Shown here: piece by piece, positions 46,560-55,548 of the stretch | How positions within the stretch are numbered: the stretch's first letter is position 1 | How the letters are laid out: every line of letters starts with the position of its first letter | Assembly (NCBI RefSeq): GCF_019510245.1 | Contig: NZ_JAEKKT010000116.1 | Location: 1-64,000, forward strand | Origin: Streptomyces sp. | GTDB lineage: Bacteria > Actinomycetota > Actinomycetes > Streptomycetales > Streptomycetaceae | Direction of reading: 5' to 3' | Length of the DNA: 64,000 nt | The notes under the pieces: generated by a model | What the model was told of the DNA's origin: nothing | Seen by the model: the letters and a program-made list of their open reading frames with translations, nothing else | Databases searched by the model: none | Program-made: the position numbers and the translations under genes

Positions 46560-47417
46560 ATGTCTGGCCAGTCGCTGCTCGTACCAGGGGAGCTCTCTCC
46601 CACCCGTTCGGTACCCGGAAACATCCGCCGCCCCGAGTACGTCGGCAAACCCGCGCCGACCCCGTACACCGGGCCCGAGGTGCAGACCCCGGAGACCATC
46701 GAGGCGATGCGGATCGCCGGCCGCATCGCCGCGCAGGCGATGGAGGAGGCCGCGAAGATCATCGCACCGGGTGTGACGACGGACGAACTCGACAGGGTGG
46801 CGCACGCGTACATGTGCGACCACGGGGCCTACCCGTCCACGCTCGGCTACCGCGGCTTCCCCAAGTCCCTGTGCACCAGCGTCAACGAGGTCATCTGCCA
46901 CGGCATTCCGGACTCGACGGTGCTCCAGGACGGCGACATCGTCAACCTGGACGTGACCGCGTACATCGGCGGGGTGCACGGCGACAACAACGCCACCTAC
47001 CTGGTCGGGGACGTCGACGAGGAGAGCCGGCTGCTGGTGGAGCGGACCAGGGAGTCCCTGAACCGGGCGATCAAGGCGGTCCGGCCCGGCCGGCAGATCA
47101 ACATCATCGGCCGGGTCATCGAGTCGTACGCCAAGCGCTTCGGCTACGGGGTGGTCCGTGACTTCACCGGCCACGGCATCAACTCGTCGTTCCACTCCGG
47201 GCTGATCATCCCGCACTACGACAGCCCGCACGCGACGACCGTGATGCAGCCGGGGATGACCTTCACGATCGAGCCCATGCTGACGCTCGGGACGTACGAG
47301 TACGACATGTGGGACGACGGCTGGACCGTCGTCACCAAGGACCGCAAGCGCACCGCGCAGTTCGAGCACACGCTGGTGGTGACGGAAACCGGCGCGGAGA
47401 TCCTCACCCTGCCGTAG
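46560..47417 (+). CDS. map: Type I methionine aminopeptidase with N-terminal extension
   Basis: A 285-residue protein from ATG 46560. The N-terminal extension ([20 protein letters not shown]) with the PxxP-like stretch is that of MetAP1c. The metal ligands are intact: [19 protein letters not shown] (two Asp), [11 protein letters not shown] (His), TIEPMLTLG (Glu) and QFEHTLVVT (Glu). It removes initiator Met cotranslationally near the ribosome exit. A rho-independent-type hairpin follows the stop. Streptomyces usually has several MetAPs. Confidence 0.95.
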   Translation: MSGQSLLVPGELSPTRSVPGNIRRPEYVGKPAPTPYTGPEVQTPETIEAMRIAGRIAAQAMEEAAKIIAPGVTTDELDRVAHAYMCDHGAYPSTLGYRGFPKSLCTSVNEVICHGIPDSTVLQDGDIVNLDVTAYIGGVHGDNNATYLVGDVDEESRLLVERTRESLNRAIKAVRPGRQINIIGRVIESYAKRFGYGVVRDFTGHGINSSFHSGLIIPHYDSPHATTVMQPGMTFTIEPMLTLGTYEYDMWDDGWTVVTKDRKRTAQFEHTLVVTETGAEILTLP

Positions 47418-47436
47418 CCCGCTCCCGCGGCCGCCC

Positions 47437-47469
47437 GGCCCGTCCTCCTCCCGGAGGGCGGGCCTTTTT
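47437..47469 (+). terminator. Rho-independent terminator after map
   Basis: GGCCCGTCCTCC-TCCC-GGAGGGCGGGCC followed by TTTTT: a GC-rich stem of about 12 pairs with a T-tract, 20 bases after the methionine aminopeptidase stop. Also faces the convergent protease gene. Confidence 0.85.
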
Positions 47470-47501
47470 CGCGGAAGCGGCGGACCGCTTCCGCGTGCGG
47501 G

Positions 47502-48302
47502 TCAGCCGGCGGCCGAGCAGAACCCGTCCGTCCCCTGCCAGAACCGGTAGAGCTGCTGACCGCAGTACTGGTCGAGGTCGCCGACGCCCAGGTGGCGCAG
47601 CAGCGCGTCGATCACGTCGAAGAACGCGGTGTTGATCGACGGCACCCACAGCAGCGCGAACACGAAGAGCAGGCCGAACGGGGCGAACGGCTCCACCTGG
47701 CGCTTGACGCCGTACGACAGCCAGGGCTCGATCACGCCGTAGCCGTCCAGGCCCGGCACCGGCAGGAAGTTCAGGATCGCCGCCGTGACCTGGAGCAGGG
47801 CGAGGAAGGCGAGGGCGAAACGGAAGTCGCGCGGGACGCCGTCCAGCGCGTCCAGCCAGAAGGGGGCGGTGCACACGGCGGCGAACAGGACGTTCGTCAG
47901 CGGACCGGCGGCCGAGATGAGGCTGTGCCGCCAGCGGCCCCGGATCCGGCTGCGCTCGATGAAGACCGCACCGCCCGGCAGGCCGATCCCGCCCATGATC
48001 ACGAACAGCACCGGGAGCACGATGCTGAGCACGGCGTGCGTGTACTTCAGGGGGTTCAGCGTCAGGTAGCCCTTCGCGCCCACCGTGATGTCGCCGCCGT
48101 GCAGGGCGGTGCGCGCGTGCGCGTACTCGTGCAGGCAGAGCGAGACGATCCAGGCCGCCGTCACGAACAGGAACACGGCGACCCCGGGCTGCTCGGCGAA
48201 CCCGGACCAGGTGGCCCACCCGGTGACCGCGGTGACGGCGAGGATCCCGACGAACACGGGAGAGATCCGCCGGTCACTGGGGCGGGTGGTGGTGGCGGTC
48301 AT
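47502..48302 (-). CDS. Site-2 protease (M50) family membrane peptidase
   Basis: A 266-residue polytopic protein with the zinc ligand motif SLCLHEYAHART (HExxH) and the partner motif NFLPVPGLDGYGV (NxxPxPxLDG). Site-2 proteases cut transmembrane helices of anti-sigma factors or signal peptides. Six hydrophobic segments. The start has a polar cap (MTATTTRPSDRRIS). It may handle the same type of signalling as the SpoIIE phosphatase, but there is no sigma/anti-sigma pair nearby. Confidence 0.9.
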   Translation of the reverse strand: MTATTTRPSDRRISPVFVGILAVTAVTGWATWSGFAEQPGVAVFLFVTAAWIVSLCLHEYAHARTALHGGDITVGAKGYLTLNPLKYTHAVLSIVLPVLFVIMGGIGLPGGAVFIERSRIRGRWRHSLISAAGPLTNVLFAAVCTAPFWLDALDGVPRDFRFALAFLALLQVTAAILNFLPVPGLDGYGVIEPWLSYGVKRQVEPFAPFGLLFVFALLWVPSINTAFFDVIDALLRHLGVGDLDQYCGQQLYRFWQGTDGFCSAAG

Positions 48303-48441
48303 GGCGGGGGGCTCCCGGGGCGCGTCGGTGGAGGTGGCGTGCGGGGTAGACCGTACAGGTGACGGGTGAAGAACGTCCTGCGGGCGGCCCGAGGTTCCTG
48401 TTAGTCGTTACGCTGATAGCGAGTCGAACGAGGAGGTGCTC

Positions 48442-48987
48442 ATGACGATCGCCGAGGGATGGGTCGAACTGGTCCAGGACCGGATCGAGGTCCCGCGCAG
48501 CGCGCGCCTCCGGCTGACGGAGAACGGGCTCACTGTGGTACCAGTCACCTTTGCGCACAGGGCGACGCAGCGGCGCATCGAGAACCAGATCGACCAGCGG
48601 CTGCCGGGCTGGGTCGCGACGAGTGAATTCTCTGTCGTTCCGCCCCGGGAGGGCTACAAGCCCGAACCGGATGCCACGGCGATCCCGCTCGACGTGGTCC
48701 AGACGGACAAGAGCGACATCAACGAGGAACTGTTGCCCTTCGTGGTCGAGGTCGTCTCACCGGAGAGCAAGAACCGCGACTACAACACGAAGCCGAGCCA
48801 CTATGCCCTGCGTGGTATCCCGGTCTATCTGATCGTCGATGTGCTCTCCGCCAGGTGGACGCTGCTGACCCGTCCTGAAGACGGCGAGTACCAGCACCAG
48901 GAGTCCGGCGTGTTCGGCGACCAGATCTCCATTCCCGTCGCCGACCAGACCCTCACTTTGGACTCCTCCGAGTTCGTCCGCATCTGA
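48442..48987 (+). CDS. Uma2-family (DUF820) restriction-endonuclease-like protein 1
   Basis: This 181-residue protein starts at ATG 48442 with AGGAGG 6 bases upstream. The PD-(D/E)xK nuclease-like words are EPDATAIP, LPFVVEVVSPESKNRDY and KPSHYALRGIPVYLIVD, matching the Uma2 family. It is related to the gene at 60763 in order of motifs. Uma2 genes are numerous in Streptomyces and cyanobacteria; function remains unknown. Confidence 0.85.
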   Translation: MTIAEGWVELVQDRIEVPRSARLRLTENGLTVVPVTFAHRATQRRIENQIDQRLPGWVATSEFSVVPPREGYKPEPDATAIPLDVVQTDKSDINEELLPFVVEVVSPESKNRDYNTKPSHYALRGIPVYLIVDVLSARWTLLTRPEDGEYQHQESGVFGDQISIPVADQTLTLDSSEFVRI

Positions 48988-49022
48988 AACCCACAGGCGG
49001 CGTCCGGGCGTCCCCAGGGACA

Positions 49023-52000
49023 ATGGACCCCGTGCGCTACGCGATCCTCGGCACCACCCAGGCACTCCGCCCCGACGGCACGGCCGTCCCCGTGGGCGGG
49101 GCACGGCTGCGTGCCCTGCTGACCGTGCTGGCGCTGCGGCCCGGCCGTGCGGTGCCCGCCGGGCTGCTCGTCGACGAGGTGTGGGGCGACGAGCCGCCGG
49201 CGGACGCGGGCGGCGCGCTGCAGGCGCTGGTCGGCCGGCTGCGCAGGGCGCTCGGCGCGGACGCGGTCGACTCCACCGACGGGGGCTACCGGCTGGCCGC
49301 CGCCCCCGACGACGTCGACCTGCACCGCTTCGAGCGGCTCACCGGCGAGGGGCTGCGCGCCCTCGCGGACGGCGACCCCGCCAAGGCGGCCGCCGTCCTC
49401 GACGACGCCCTCGCCCTGTGGCACGGCCCGGCCCTGGCCGATCTGCCCGACCGCACCGCCGAGGCGGCCCGCGTCGACGTCCGCCGCCTGGACGCCCTGC
49501 GCGCCCGCCACACCGCCGCCCTCGCCCTCGGCCAGGCCGAGCAGTCCCTGCCCGAGCTGGCCGCCCTGTGCGACGCGCACCCCCTCGACGAACCCCTCCA
49601 GGCCCTGCGCCTGCGCGCCCTGCACAGCACCGGCCGCACCGCCGAGGCACTGGCCGCCTACGACGACGTACGCCACCTCCTCGCCGACCGCCTCGGCTCC
49701 GACCCCGGGCCCGAACTGCGCGCCCTGCACGCCGGGTTCCTCGACCCGGAGCCCGCGGCACCGGCTTCTGCCCGGCCCGGCAACCTGCGTGCCCGGCTCA
49801 CCTCCTTCGTCGGGCGCGAGGCCGACATCGAGGCCATCCGGGGCGACCTCGCCGCCGCCCGGCTCGTCACCCTGCTCGGACCCGGCGGGGCCGGCAAGAC
49901 CCGGCTCTCGCAGGAGGCCGCCGAGACCCTGAAACACGCCCGGGACGGCGTCTGGCTGGCCGAGCTGGCCCCCGTCGACGACCCCGCCGACGTCCCCGAG
50001 GCCGTGCTCAGTGCGCTCGGTGCCCGCCAGGCCGTGCTGTACGGCGGCGGCGCCGAGGCCATGCGGGCCGCCGCCGACCGGCACGACGACCCGGTCGAGC
50101 GGCTCGTCGAGCACTGCGCCCGGCGCCGGATGGTGCTCGTCCTCGACAACTGCGAGCACGTCGTCGACGCGGCGGCCGACCTGGCGGCCCGGCTCCTGGA
50201 GCGCTGCCCGGACCTGACGATCCTGGCCACCAGCCGCGAACCCCTCGGCGTGCCGGGGGAGTTGCTGCGTCCGGTGGAGCCGCTGCCCGAGCCGGTGGCG
50301 CTCCGGCTGCTCGCCGAGCGGGGCGCAGCGGCCCGCCCCGGCTTCACGGTCGACGCCGACGACGAGACCGCGGCGGCCTGCGCCGAGATCTGCCGCCGCC
50401 TGGACGGACTGCCCCTCGCCATCGAACTGGCCGCCGCCCGGCTGCGGATGCTGACCCCGCGCCAGATAGCCGACCGGCTGGACGACCGCTTCCGGCTCCT
50501 CACCTCCGGCAGCCGCACCGTGCTGCCCCGCCAGCAGACCCTGCGCGCGGTCGTCGACTGGTCCTGGGACCTGCTCGACGCCGGCGAACGCGACGTCCTC
50601 GGCCGGCTCTCCCTCTTCGCGGGCGGCTGCGACCTGGCCGCCGCCGAGGCCGTCTGCGGCCCCGCCGCCCTCGACGCGCTCGGCACCCTGGTCGACAAGT
50701 CCCTGGTCGTGGCGGCCCCTTCGGACGAGGCCGCGGACGGCGGGATGCGCTACCGGCTCCTGGAGACCGTCGCCGAGTACGCCGCCGAGCGCCTCGACGA
50801 GAGCGGTGGCCGCGCCGCCGCCGAGCGCGCCCACCTGACGTACTACCGCGAACTCGCCCGCACCACCGAACCGTTGCTGCGCGGCGCCGGCCAGCGGGCC
50901 GCCATCGCACGGCTCCAGCTGGAGTACGAGAACCTGCGCACCGCGTTGCGGCACGCCATCGCCGTGCGGGACGAGCACGAGGCGCTCTGCCTGCTCCACT
51001 CGCTGTTCTGGTACTGGCAGATGCACGACCAGCGGATCGAGACCCGCACCTGGTGCGCCGACGTCATAGCCCTCGGCCCCGACCCGTTCGCCGCGCCGCT
51101 GCGCCCGGCCGAGCCGGTGTGGCAGCGCTGCACCGACGCCCCGCCGCCGTACACCGGGGAGGTCCTCACCGAGGCCCGGCGCGGCCTGCACCTGGCCCAT
51201 CTGGCCTGCATGGACACCGAGTTGGACGCCTGGCAGACGCCCGAGGCGCAGGCGAAGCTGCGCGCCGTCACCGAGGTCTACGAACCCGGCATGCCGCAGA
51301 CCTGCCGGGCGCCGGGCATGTTCTGGTTCTTCGCCGTGATGCTGACCGGCGGCATGGACCGGCTGCGCGAGATCCTCGACGCCGCCGTCCGCACCTGCCG
51401 CGAGACGGCCGGCTACGAGTGGGAGCTGGCCGGGAGCCTCGCCATGCGCGCCAACCTGCTCGCCAACCGCGCCGCCTGGGCGGGCGACGCCACCCGGGAC
51501 GCCGACGAGGCGCTGGAGATCTTCCGGCGCCTCGGGGACGACTGGGGCACCGCCGAGGCGTTCTCCGGGCGCGCCGAGGCCCGGGAGCGCCGTGGCGACT
51601 ACCTGGCGGCGGCCGCCGACTACGAGGCCGCCATCGAGCGGGTCGGCCGGCTCGGTGCCCGCGCCCAGACCGCCGTGCTGCACGCCCGCCTCGGCAGCGT
51701 GCTGATCGAGTCGGGCGAGACCGAGCGCGGGGAACGGCTGCTGCGCCAGGTCATCGCCGACAACGAGGGCCTGAACAACGAGTCGATGCCCGCCGCCCGG
51801 CTCTTCCTCACCACCTGGCTCCTGCTGAGCGGCGGCATCGCCGAGGCCCGCGAGCAACTCCGCTTGCTGCGCGCCGAGTTCAAGATCTCCCACTTCGTCG
51901 TCTTCGACGCCCTGATCCTCACCCAGGAGGCCTGGGTGGACGCCCTCGACGACCTGCACGCGGAGGCGCTGGCCAAGCTGCGGGACGCGGTGCGGCTCGC

Positions 52001-52295
52001 CGCCGACCCGCTGAGCGAGGCCATCACCCCGCACCTGACCTCCCTGTGCCTGACCGTCGCCGCGGTCGCCCTGGCCGGCCTCGACGGGGGCGCACGTGCC
52101 CTGGACGGCGCCCGCTGCCTGGGCGCCGCCGACGCCCTGCTGCCGCCCGGCCACCTCCAGGTCGGCCTGGAGCGCACGACACGCGACCGGTCGGAGGTCC
52201 GGGTCCGCGCCGCCCTCGCCGACGACCCCGCCTACGAGTCGGCGTACGCCGAGGGCGGTGGCCTCTCCCGCGCGGAGGCCACCGCCCTGCTCTGA
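49023..52295 (+). CDS. AfsR/SARP-family transcriptional regulator
   Basis: This is a 1,090-residue regulator. An OmpR-type winged helix (about 1-95) and BTAD (about 95-240) are followed by an NB-ARC/AAA ATPase with GPGGAGKTRLSQEA (Walker A) and MVLVLDNCEHVVD (Walker B), then a long TPR C-terminus. AfsR-type regulators activate secondary-metabolite or transport operons by binding heptamer direct repeats next to the -10 element. The convergent DrrAB exporter has such an array in its promoter. GTG 49032 is an alternative start. Confidence 0.92.
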   Translation: MDPVRYAILGTTQALRPDGTAVPVGGARLRALLTVLALRPGRAVPAGLLVDEVWGDEPPADAGGALQALVGRLRRALGADAVDSTDGGYRLAAAPDDVDLHRFERLTGEGLRALADGDPAKAAAVLDDALALWHGPALADLPDRTAEAARVDVRRLDALRARHTAALALGQAEQSLPELAALCDAHPLDEPLQALRLRALHSTGRTAEALAAYDDVRHLLADRLGSDPGPELRALHAGFLDPEPAAPASARPGNLRARLTSFVGREADIEAIRGDLAAARLVTLLGPGGAGKTRLSQEAAETLKHARDGVWLAELAPVDDPADVPEAVLSALGARQAVLYGGGAEAMRAAADRHDDPVERLVEHCARRRMVLVLDNCEHVVDAAADLAARLLERCPDLTILATSREPLGVPGELLRPVEPLPEPVALRLLAERGAAARPGFTVDADDETAAACAEICRRLDGLPLAIELAAARLRMLTPRQIADRLDDRFRLLTSGSRTVLPRQQTLRAVVDWSWDLLDAGERDVLGRLSLFAGGCDLAAAEAVCGPAALDALGTLVDKSLVVAAPSDEAADGGMRYRLLETVAEYAAERLDESGGRAAAERAHLTYYRELARTTEPLLRGAGQRAAIARLQLEYENLRTALRHAIAVRDEHEALCLLHSLFWYWQMHDQRIETRTWCADVIALGPDPFAAPLRPAEPVWQRCTDAPPPYTGEVLTEARRGLHLAHLACMDTELDAWQTPEAQAKLRAVTEVYEPGMPQTCRAPGMFWFFAVMLTGGMDRLREILDAAVRTCRETAGYEWELAGSLAMRANLLANRAAWAGDATRDADEALEIFRRLGDDWGTAEAFSGRAEARERRGDYLAAAADYEAAIERVGRLGARAQTAVLHARLGSVLIESGETERGERLLRQVIADNEGLNNESMPAARLFLTTWLLLSGGIAEAREQLRLLRAEFKISHFVVFDALILTQEAWVDALDDLHAEALAKLRDAVRLAADPLSEAITPHLTSLCLTVAAVALAGLDGGARALDGARCLGAADALLPPGHLQVGLERTTRDRSEVRVRAALADDPAYESAYAEGGGLSRAEATALL

Positions 52296-52314
52296 CGTCC
52301 CCTTGCGGTGGACG

Positions 52315-53142
52315 TCAGCTCTTCGTCCGGAACTTGTAGATCGCGTACGGCGCCGCCACCGCCGTGATCCCCACCGACCAGGCCAGCGTGATCCACAGGT
52401 CGTGGGCGACCGGGCCGCCGACCATCAGCCCGCGCGCCGCGTCGGCGAGCGTGGACAGCGGGTTGTAGTCGGTGAAGGCCTGCAGCCAGCCCGGCATCGA
52501 CTTCGTCGGCGCGAAGATCGACGAGCCGAACTGCAGCGGGAACAGCACCAGGAACCCCATGGCCTGCACGGACTGGGCGTTCTTCAGGATCACGCCCAGG
52601 GTGAGGAACACCCACATGATCGAGGAGGCGAAGACCGCGGACAGGCCCACGGCGGCGAACAGCCCGCCCCAGTGGTTGATGTGGAACCCGACCAGCACGG
52701 CGACGATCATCAGCACGGCGGTGGCGAACAGCATCCGCACCAGTTCCACCGAGATCTTCGCGAACAGCACCGAGCCGCGCCCGATCGGCAGCGACCGGAA
52801 CCGGTCCATCACACCGGAGTTGAAGTCCTGGCTGAAACCGGTGCCGACGCCCTGCGAGAGCGTCATGCTCATCATCGCGATCATGCCCGGGATGACGTAC
52901 TGGACGTACCCGTCCTGACCGCCGCCGAGCGCCTGCCCGATCGAGCCGCCGAAGACGTACACGAACAGCAGCGTGAAGACGACCGGCATCAGCAGCGCGT
53001 CGAACATCGACTCGGGGTCCTGCCGGATCCACAGCAGGTTGCGGCGGATCAGGGCCCCGGTGTGCCGCAGGTGCCCGCGCAGCGGGATCCGGGCATCGGA
53101 TACGGCCGCGGTTGCGGTGGGGGTTGCGGTCGTGGCGCTCAT
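52315..53142 (-). CDS. ABC-2 type permease (DrrB-like)
   Basis: A 275-residue polytopic permease from ATG 53142 (MSATTATPTATAAVSDARIP). It is six-helical with the family segments WIRQDPESMFDALLMPVVF, FGGSIGQALGG, MTLSQGVGTGFSQDFNSGVMDRFRSLPI and ADAARGLMVGGPVAH. It overlaps the ATPase gene by four bases (coupled). It exports drug-like compounds in DrrAB systems. Convergent with the SARP gene, 20 bases between stops. Confidence 0.92.
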   Translation of the reverse strand: MSATTATPTATAAVSDARIPLRGHLRHTGALIRRNLLWIRQDPESMFDALLMPVVFTLLFVYVFGGSIGQALGGGQDGYVQYVIPGMIAMMSMTLSQGVGTGFSQDFNSGVMDRFRSLPIGRGSVLFAKISVELVRMLFATAVLMIVAVLVGFHINHWGGLFAAVGLSAVFASSIMWVFLTLGVILKNAQSVQAMGFLVLFPLQFGSSIFAPTKSMPGWLQAFTDYNPLSTLADAARGLMVGGPVAHDLWITLAWSVGITAVAAPYAIYKFRTKS

Positions 53143-54146
53143 ACGGCGACCTCCTGACGGTCGTCGGCGGGCTGGGCGTCCTGCGGGGCACTGGCGCGGT
53201 GGCCGGTGAGGGACAGGAACACCTCGTCCAGGCTGGGCAGTTCGGTGACGATGGAGCTGATGGTGATACCGCGGGCGGTGACGGCGCCGACCACGGCGGT
53301 CAGCTGCTCGTCGCTGAGGATCGGCACCAGCAGCGTGCCGTTCTCGGCGTCCACGGTGGTGCCGGCGAGCCCGGTGATGCCCAGCTCGTCGATCATGGCG
53401 GCGAGCGGCCGGACCTGCAGCGGGTCGACGGGCCGCACCCGCAGCGTCCGCCCGCCGACCTTCGCCTTCAGCTCCTCCACCCTGCCGCCGGCGATGACCT
53501 TCCCGCGGTCCACGACGGTCAGCTCGGAGGCGAGGTACTCGGCCTCCTCCATGTACTGGGTGGTCAGCAGCACGGTCACCCCGTCGCCGACCATGGCCTT
53601 GACCTCCTGCCACACCTCGTTGCGGGTGCGCGGGTCGAGGCCGGTGGTCGGCTCGTCCAGGAACAGCACCTGCGGGTGCCCGATCATCGAGGCGGCGAGG
53701 TCGAGCCGGCGGCGCATACCACCGGAGTAGGTGCTCGCGGGGCGCTTGGCGGCCTCGGTCAGCGAGAACCGCTCCAGCAGCTCGTCGGCCCGGGCCCGTG
53801 CGTCCTTCCTCGGCAGGTCGAGCAGCCGCCCGATCATGTAGAGGTTCTCCCAGCCCGGCAGCTTCTCGTCCACGGAGGCGTACTGCCCGGTCAGCCCGAT
53901 CGCCCGGCGCAGCTGGCGGGGCTGGCGCAGTACGTCGTACCCGGCGACGGTCGCCTCTCCCGCGTCGGGCCGCAGCAGCGTGGACAGGATCCGCACCAGG
54001 GTGGTCTTGCCGGCCCCGTTCGGCCCGAGCACGCCCATCACGGTGCCCTGGCGGACGTCCAGATCAACTCCGTCGAGTGCCTTGGTGTCGCCGTAGTGCT
54101 TCACCAGCCCCCGTACGGACACGGCGTTGTTGTCGATTCGCGTCAT
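53139..54146 (-). CDS. ABC ATP-binding protein (DrrA-like)
   Basis: A 335-residue ATPase from ATG 54146 (MTRIDNNAVSVRGLVKHYG). It has GPNGAGKTT (Walker A), TGQYASVDEKLPGWENL (Q-loop side), YSGGMRRRLDLAAS (signature) and VLFLDEPTTGLD (Walker B). C-terminal DrrA-type regulatory domain. Couples with the permease to export small molecules, probably related to resistance or secondary metabolism. An 11-bp-phased array is present just upstream. Confidence 0.93.
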   Translation of the reverse strand: MTRIDNNAVSVRGLVKHYGDTKALDGVDLDVRQGTVMGVLGPNGAGKTTLVRILSTLLRPDAGEATVAGYDVLRQPRQLRRAIGLTGQYASVDEKLPGWENLYMIGRLLDLPRKDARARADELLERFSLTEAAKRPASTYSGGMRRRLDLAASMIGHPQVLFLDEPTTGLDPRTRNEVWQEVKAMVGDGVTVLLTTQYMEEAEYLASELTVVDRGKVIAGGRVEELKAKVGGRTLRVRPVDPLQVRPLAAMIDELGITGLAGTTVDAENGTLLVPILSDEQLTAVVGAVTARGITISSIVTELPSLDEVFLSLTGHRASAPQDAQPADDRQEVAV

Positions 54147-54169
54147 GGAAAGTACGGTGCCAGGCCCCA

Positions 54170-54251
54170 CCGACAAACCACCGACAGCCCGCCGACACCG
54201 GCCTACAGTTCACCGATAGCCCGCCGATAGCCGGCGATAGCTCGCCGACGG
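54170..54251 (-). promoter_or_regulatory. Array of heptamer direct repeats, about 11-bp period
   Basis: Eight related units are visible on the plus strand: CCGACAAACCA, CCGACAGCCCG, CCGACACCGG, CCTACAGTTCA, CCGATAGCCCG, CCGATAGCCGG, CGATAGCTCG, CCGACGG (starts 54170, 54181, 54192, 54202, 54213, 54224, 54235, 54245). On the minus strand they read as heptamers such as GCTATCG and GCTGTCG at 10-11-bp spacing, ending 24 bases before the DrrA-like start. That is the SARP operator arrangement. Confidence 0.7.
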
Positions 54252-54267
54252 TCGCTTGGTGAAAAGC

Positions 54268-54305
54268 GGCCGGCCCGCCGACGGGGGAAGATCGGCGGGC
54301 CGGCC
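54268..54305 (-). terminator. 14-bp perfect hairpin terminator after panB
   Basis: GGCCGGCCCGCCGA and its exact complement TCGGCGGGCCGGCC are separated by 10 bases. On the minus strand it is followed by GCTTTTC. It lies downstream of panB and the repeat copy 4, and just before the heptamer array, so it insulates the ABC promoter. Confidence 0.75.
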
Positions 54306-54347
54306 TCGGTGTTTCCGCAGTGGCTCTCAGTAGGCCCGCTGTTCGGC

Positions 54348-54390
54348 GGGCCCCAAAGGGGCGCGAGGAACTGCGCGACCGGCCACGACG
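54348..54390. repeat. Dispersed hairpin repeat, copy 4
   Basis: GGGCCCCAAAGGGGCGCGAGG followed by AACTGCGCGACCGGCCACGAC is the reverse complement of copies 1-3 (GTCGCGCAGTTCCTCGCGCCCC). Located 3' of panB. Confidence 0.75.
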
Positions 54391-54437
54391 ACGCCGCGGA
54401 CGAACGACGGCGCACCGCGGCCCTCCTCGCGGAGCGC

Positions 54438-55313
54438 TCAGTGGACGGAGTGCTCCTCCAGCGGGAACGTTCCGCCGACGACGTCCTCGGCGTAGGCCCT
54501 GGCCGCGTCGCCCATGACCTCGCGCAGGTTCGCGTACTTCTTCACGAACTTCGGGACCCGGCCCGAGGTCAGGCCGAGCATGTCCGTCCAGACCAGGACC
54601 TGCGCGTCGGTCTCGGGACCGGCGCCGATGCCGACGGTCGGGATGTGCAGCACCCGGGTCACCTCGGCCGCGAGCTCCGCCGGGACCAGTTCGAGCACGA
54701 CCGCGAACGCGCCCGCGTCCTGGACCGACTTGGCGTCGCGCAGCAGCTGCTGGGCCGCCTCCTCGCCGCGGCCCTGCACGCGGTAGCCCATCGCGTTGAC
54801 GGACTGCGGGGTCAGGCCGATGTGCGCCATCACCGGGATGCCGGACTCGACGAGCAGCCGGATCTGTTCGTGCGACCGCTCGCCGCCCTCCAGCTTGACC
54901 GCGCCGACGCCCGCCTCCTTCACCAGCCGGGTCGCCGAGCGCAGCGCCTGCACCGGGCCCTCCTGGTAGGAGCCGAAGGGGAGGTCGCCGACGATCAGGG
55001 CGCGCTGGGTGCCGCGGACCACGGCCGCCGACAGCATCGTCATCTCGTCGAGCGTCACGGGGACCGTCGACTCGTAGCCGAGGTGACAGTTGCCGGCCGA
55101 GTCGCCGACCAGGAGTACCGGGATGCCGGCCTCGTCGAAGACGGAGGCGGTCATCGCGTCGTAGGCGGTGAGCATGGGCCACTTCTCGCCGCGTTCCTTG
55201 GCGAGGGCGATGTCGCGAACCGTGATGCGGCGGGTGCCCTTCCCCCCGTACAGTGCCCTGCTGCCGTCGGAGGGGCTGTTCTGCACAGTCTGGGCAGCCG
55301 AAAGCTGCGTCAT
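54438..55313 (-). CDS. panB: 3-methyl-2-oxobutanoate hydroxymethyltransferase
   Basis: A 291-residue protein from ATG 55313 with GAAGGAG upstream. Metal- and substrate-binding segments are intact: [64 protein letters not shown], and [11 protein letters not shown]. It makes ketopantoate from ketoisovalerate and 5,10-methylenetetrahydrofolate, the first step of pantothenate/CoA synthesis. No panC/panD adjacent. It ends before a repeat and a hairpin terminator. Confidence 0.95.
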   Translation of the reverse strand: MTQLSAAQTVQNSPSDGSRALYGGKGTRRITVRDIALAKERGEKWPMLTAYDAMTASVFDEAGIPVLLVGDSAGNCHLGYESTVPVTLDEMTMLSAAVVRGTQRALIVGDLPFGSYQEGPVQALRSATRLVKEAGVGAVKLEGGERSHEQIRLLVESGIPVMAHIGLTPQSVNAMGYRVQGRGEEAAQQLLRDAKSVQDAGAFAVVLELVPAELAAEVTRVLHIPTVGIGAGPETDAQVLVWTDMLGLTSGRVPKFVKKYANLREVMGDAARAYAEDVVGGTFPLEEHSVH

Positions 55314-55505
55314 GACAACGGCTCCTTCAGTCATCTCGAGGCACCCTGACGGTGTCCCCGGATCCCTCTCATGGTGGCACTTCGTGCCGCCGACGGCCAG
55401 AGGACCCCCGTGTGATCCATCGGTCACCGGTCCCCGGCCGCCGCCCTCTGACCCGGGGCCGCCCCGCTCTGCCGCGTTCCGTAAGGTCTGGGTAAAGGAA
55501 TTCAG

Positions 55506-55524
55506 ATACGAGACGGTACCGTAT
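55506..55524 (+). promoter_or_regulatory. TetR-type operator upstream of the MFS gene
   Basis: ATACG-AGACGGTAC-CGTAT, with an inner perfect palindrome ACGGTACCGT, lies 25-43 bases ahead of the MFS start. The ATACG/CGTAT arms are common in operators of TetR repressors of drug exporters; a TetR gene is found immediately downstream of the exporter. Confidence 0.7.
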
Positions 55525-55548
55525 TGGAATGGTCATAGGCTCATCGGC

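Noticed and set aside
48825-52154. 1,109-residue minus-strand ORF opposite the AfsR-like gene
   Set aside because: Antisense shadow; no domains, and the plus strand has intact Walker motifs and BTAD.
54170-54251. CRISPR-like array
   Set aside because: Units are only 10-11 bp with no spacers and no cas genes; heptamer operator repeats fit better.
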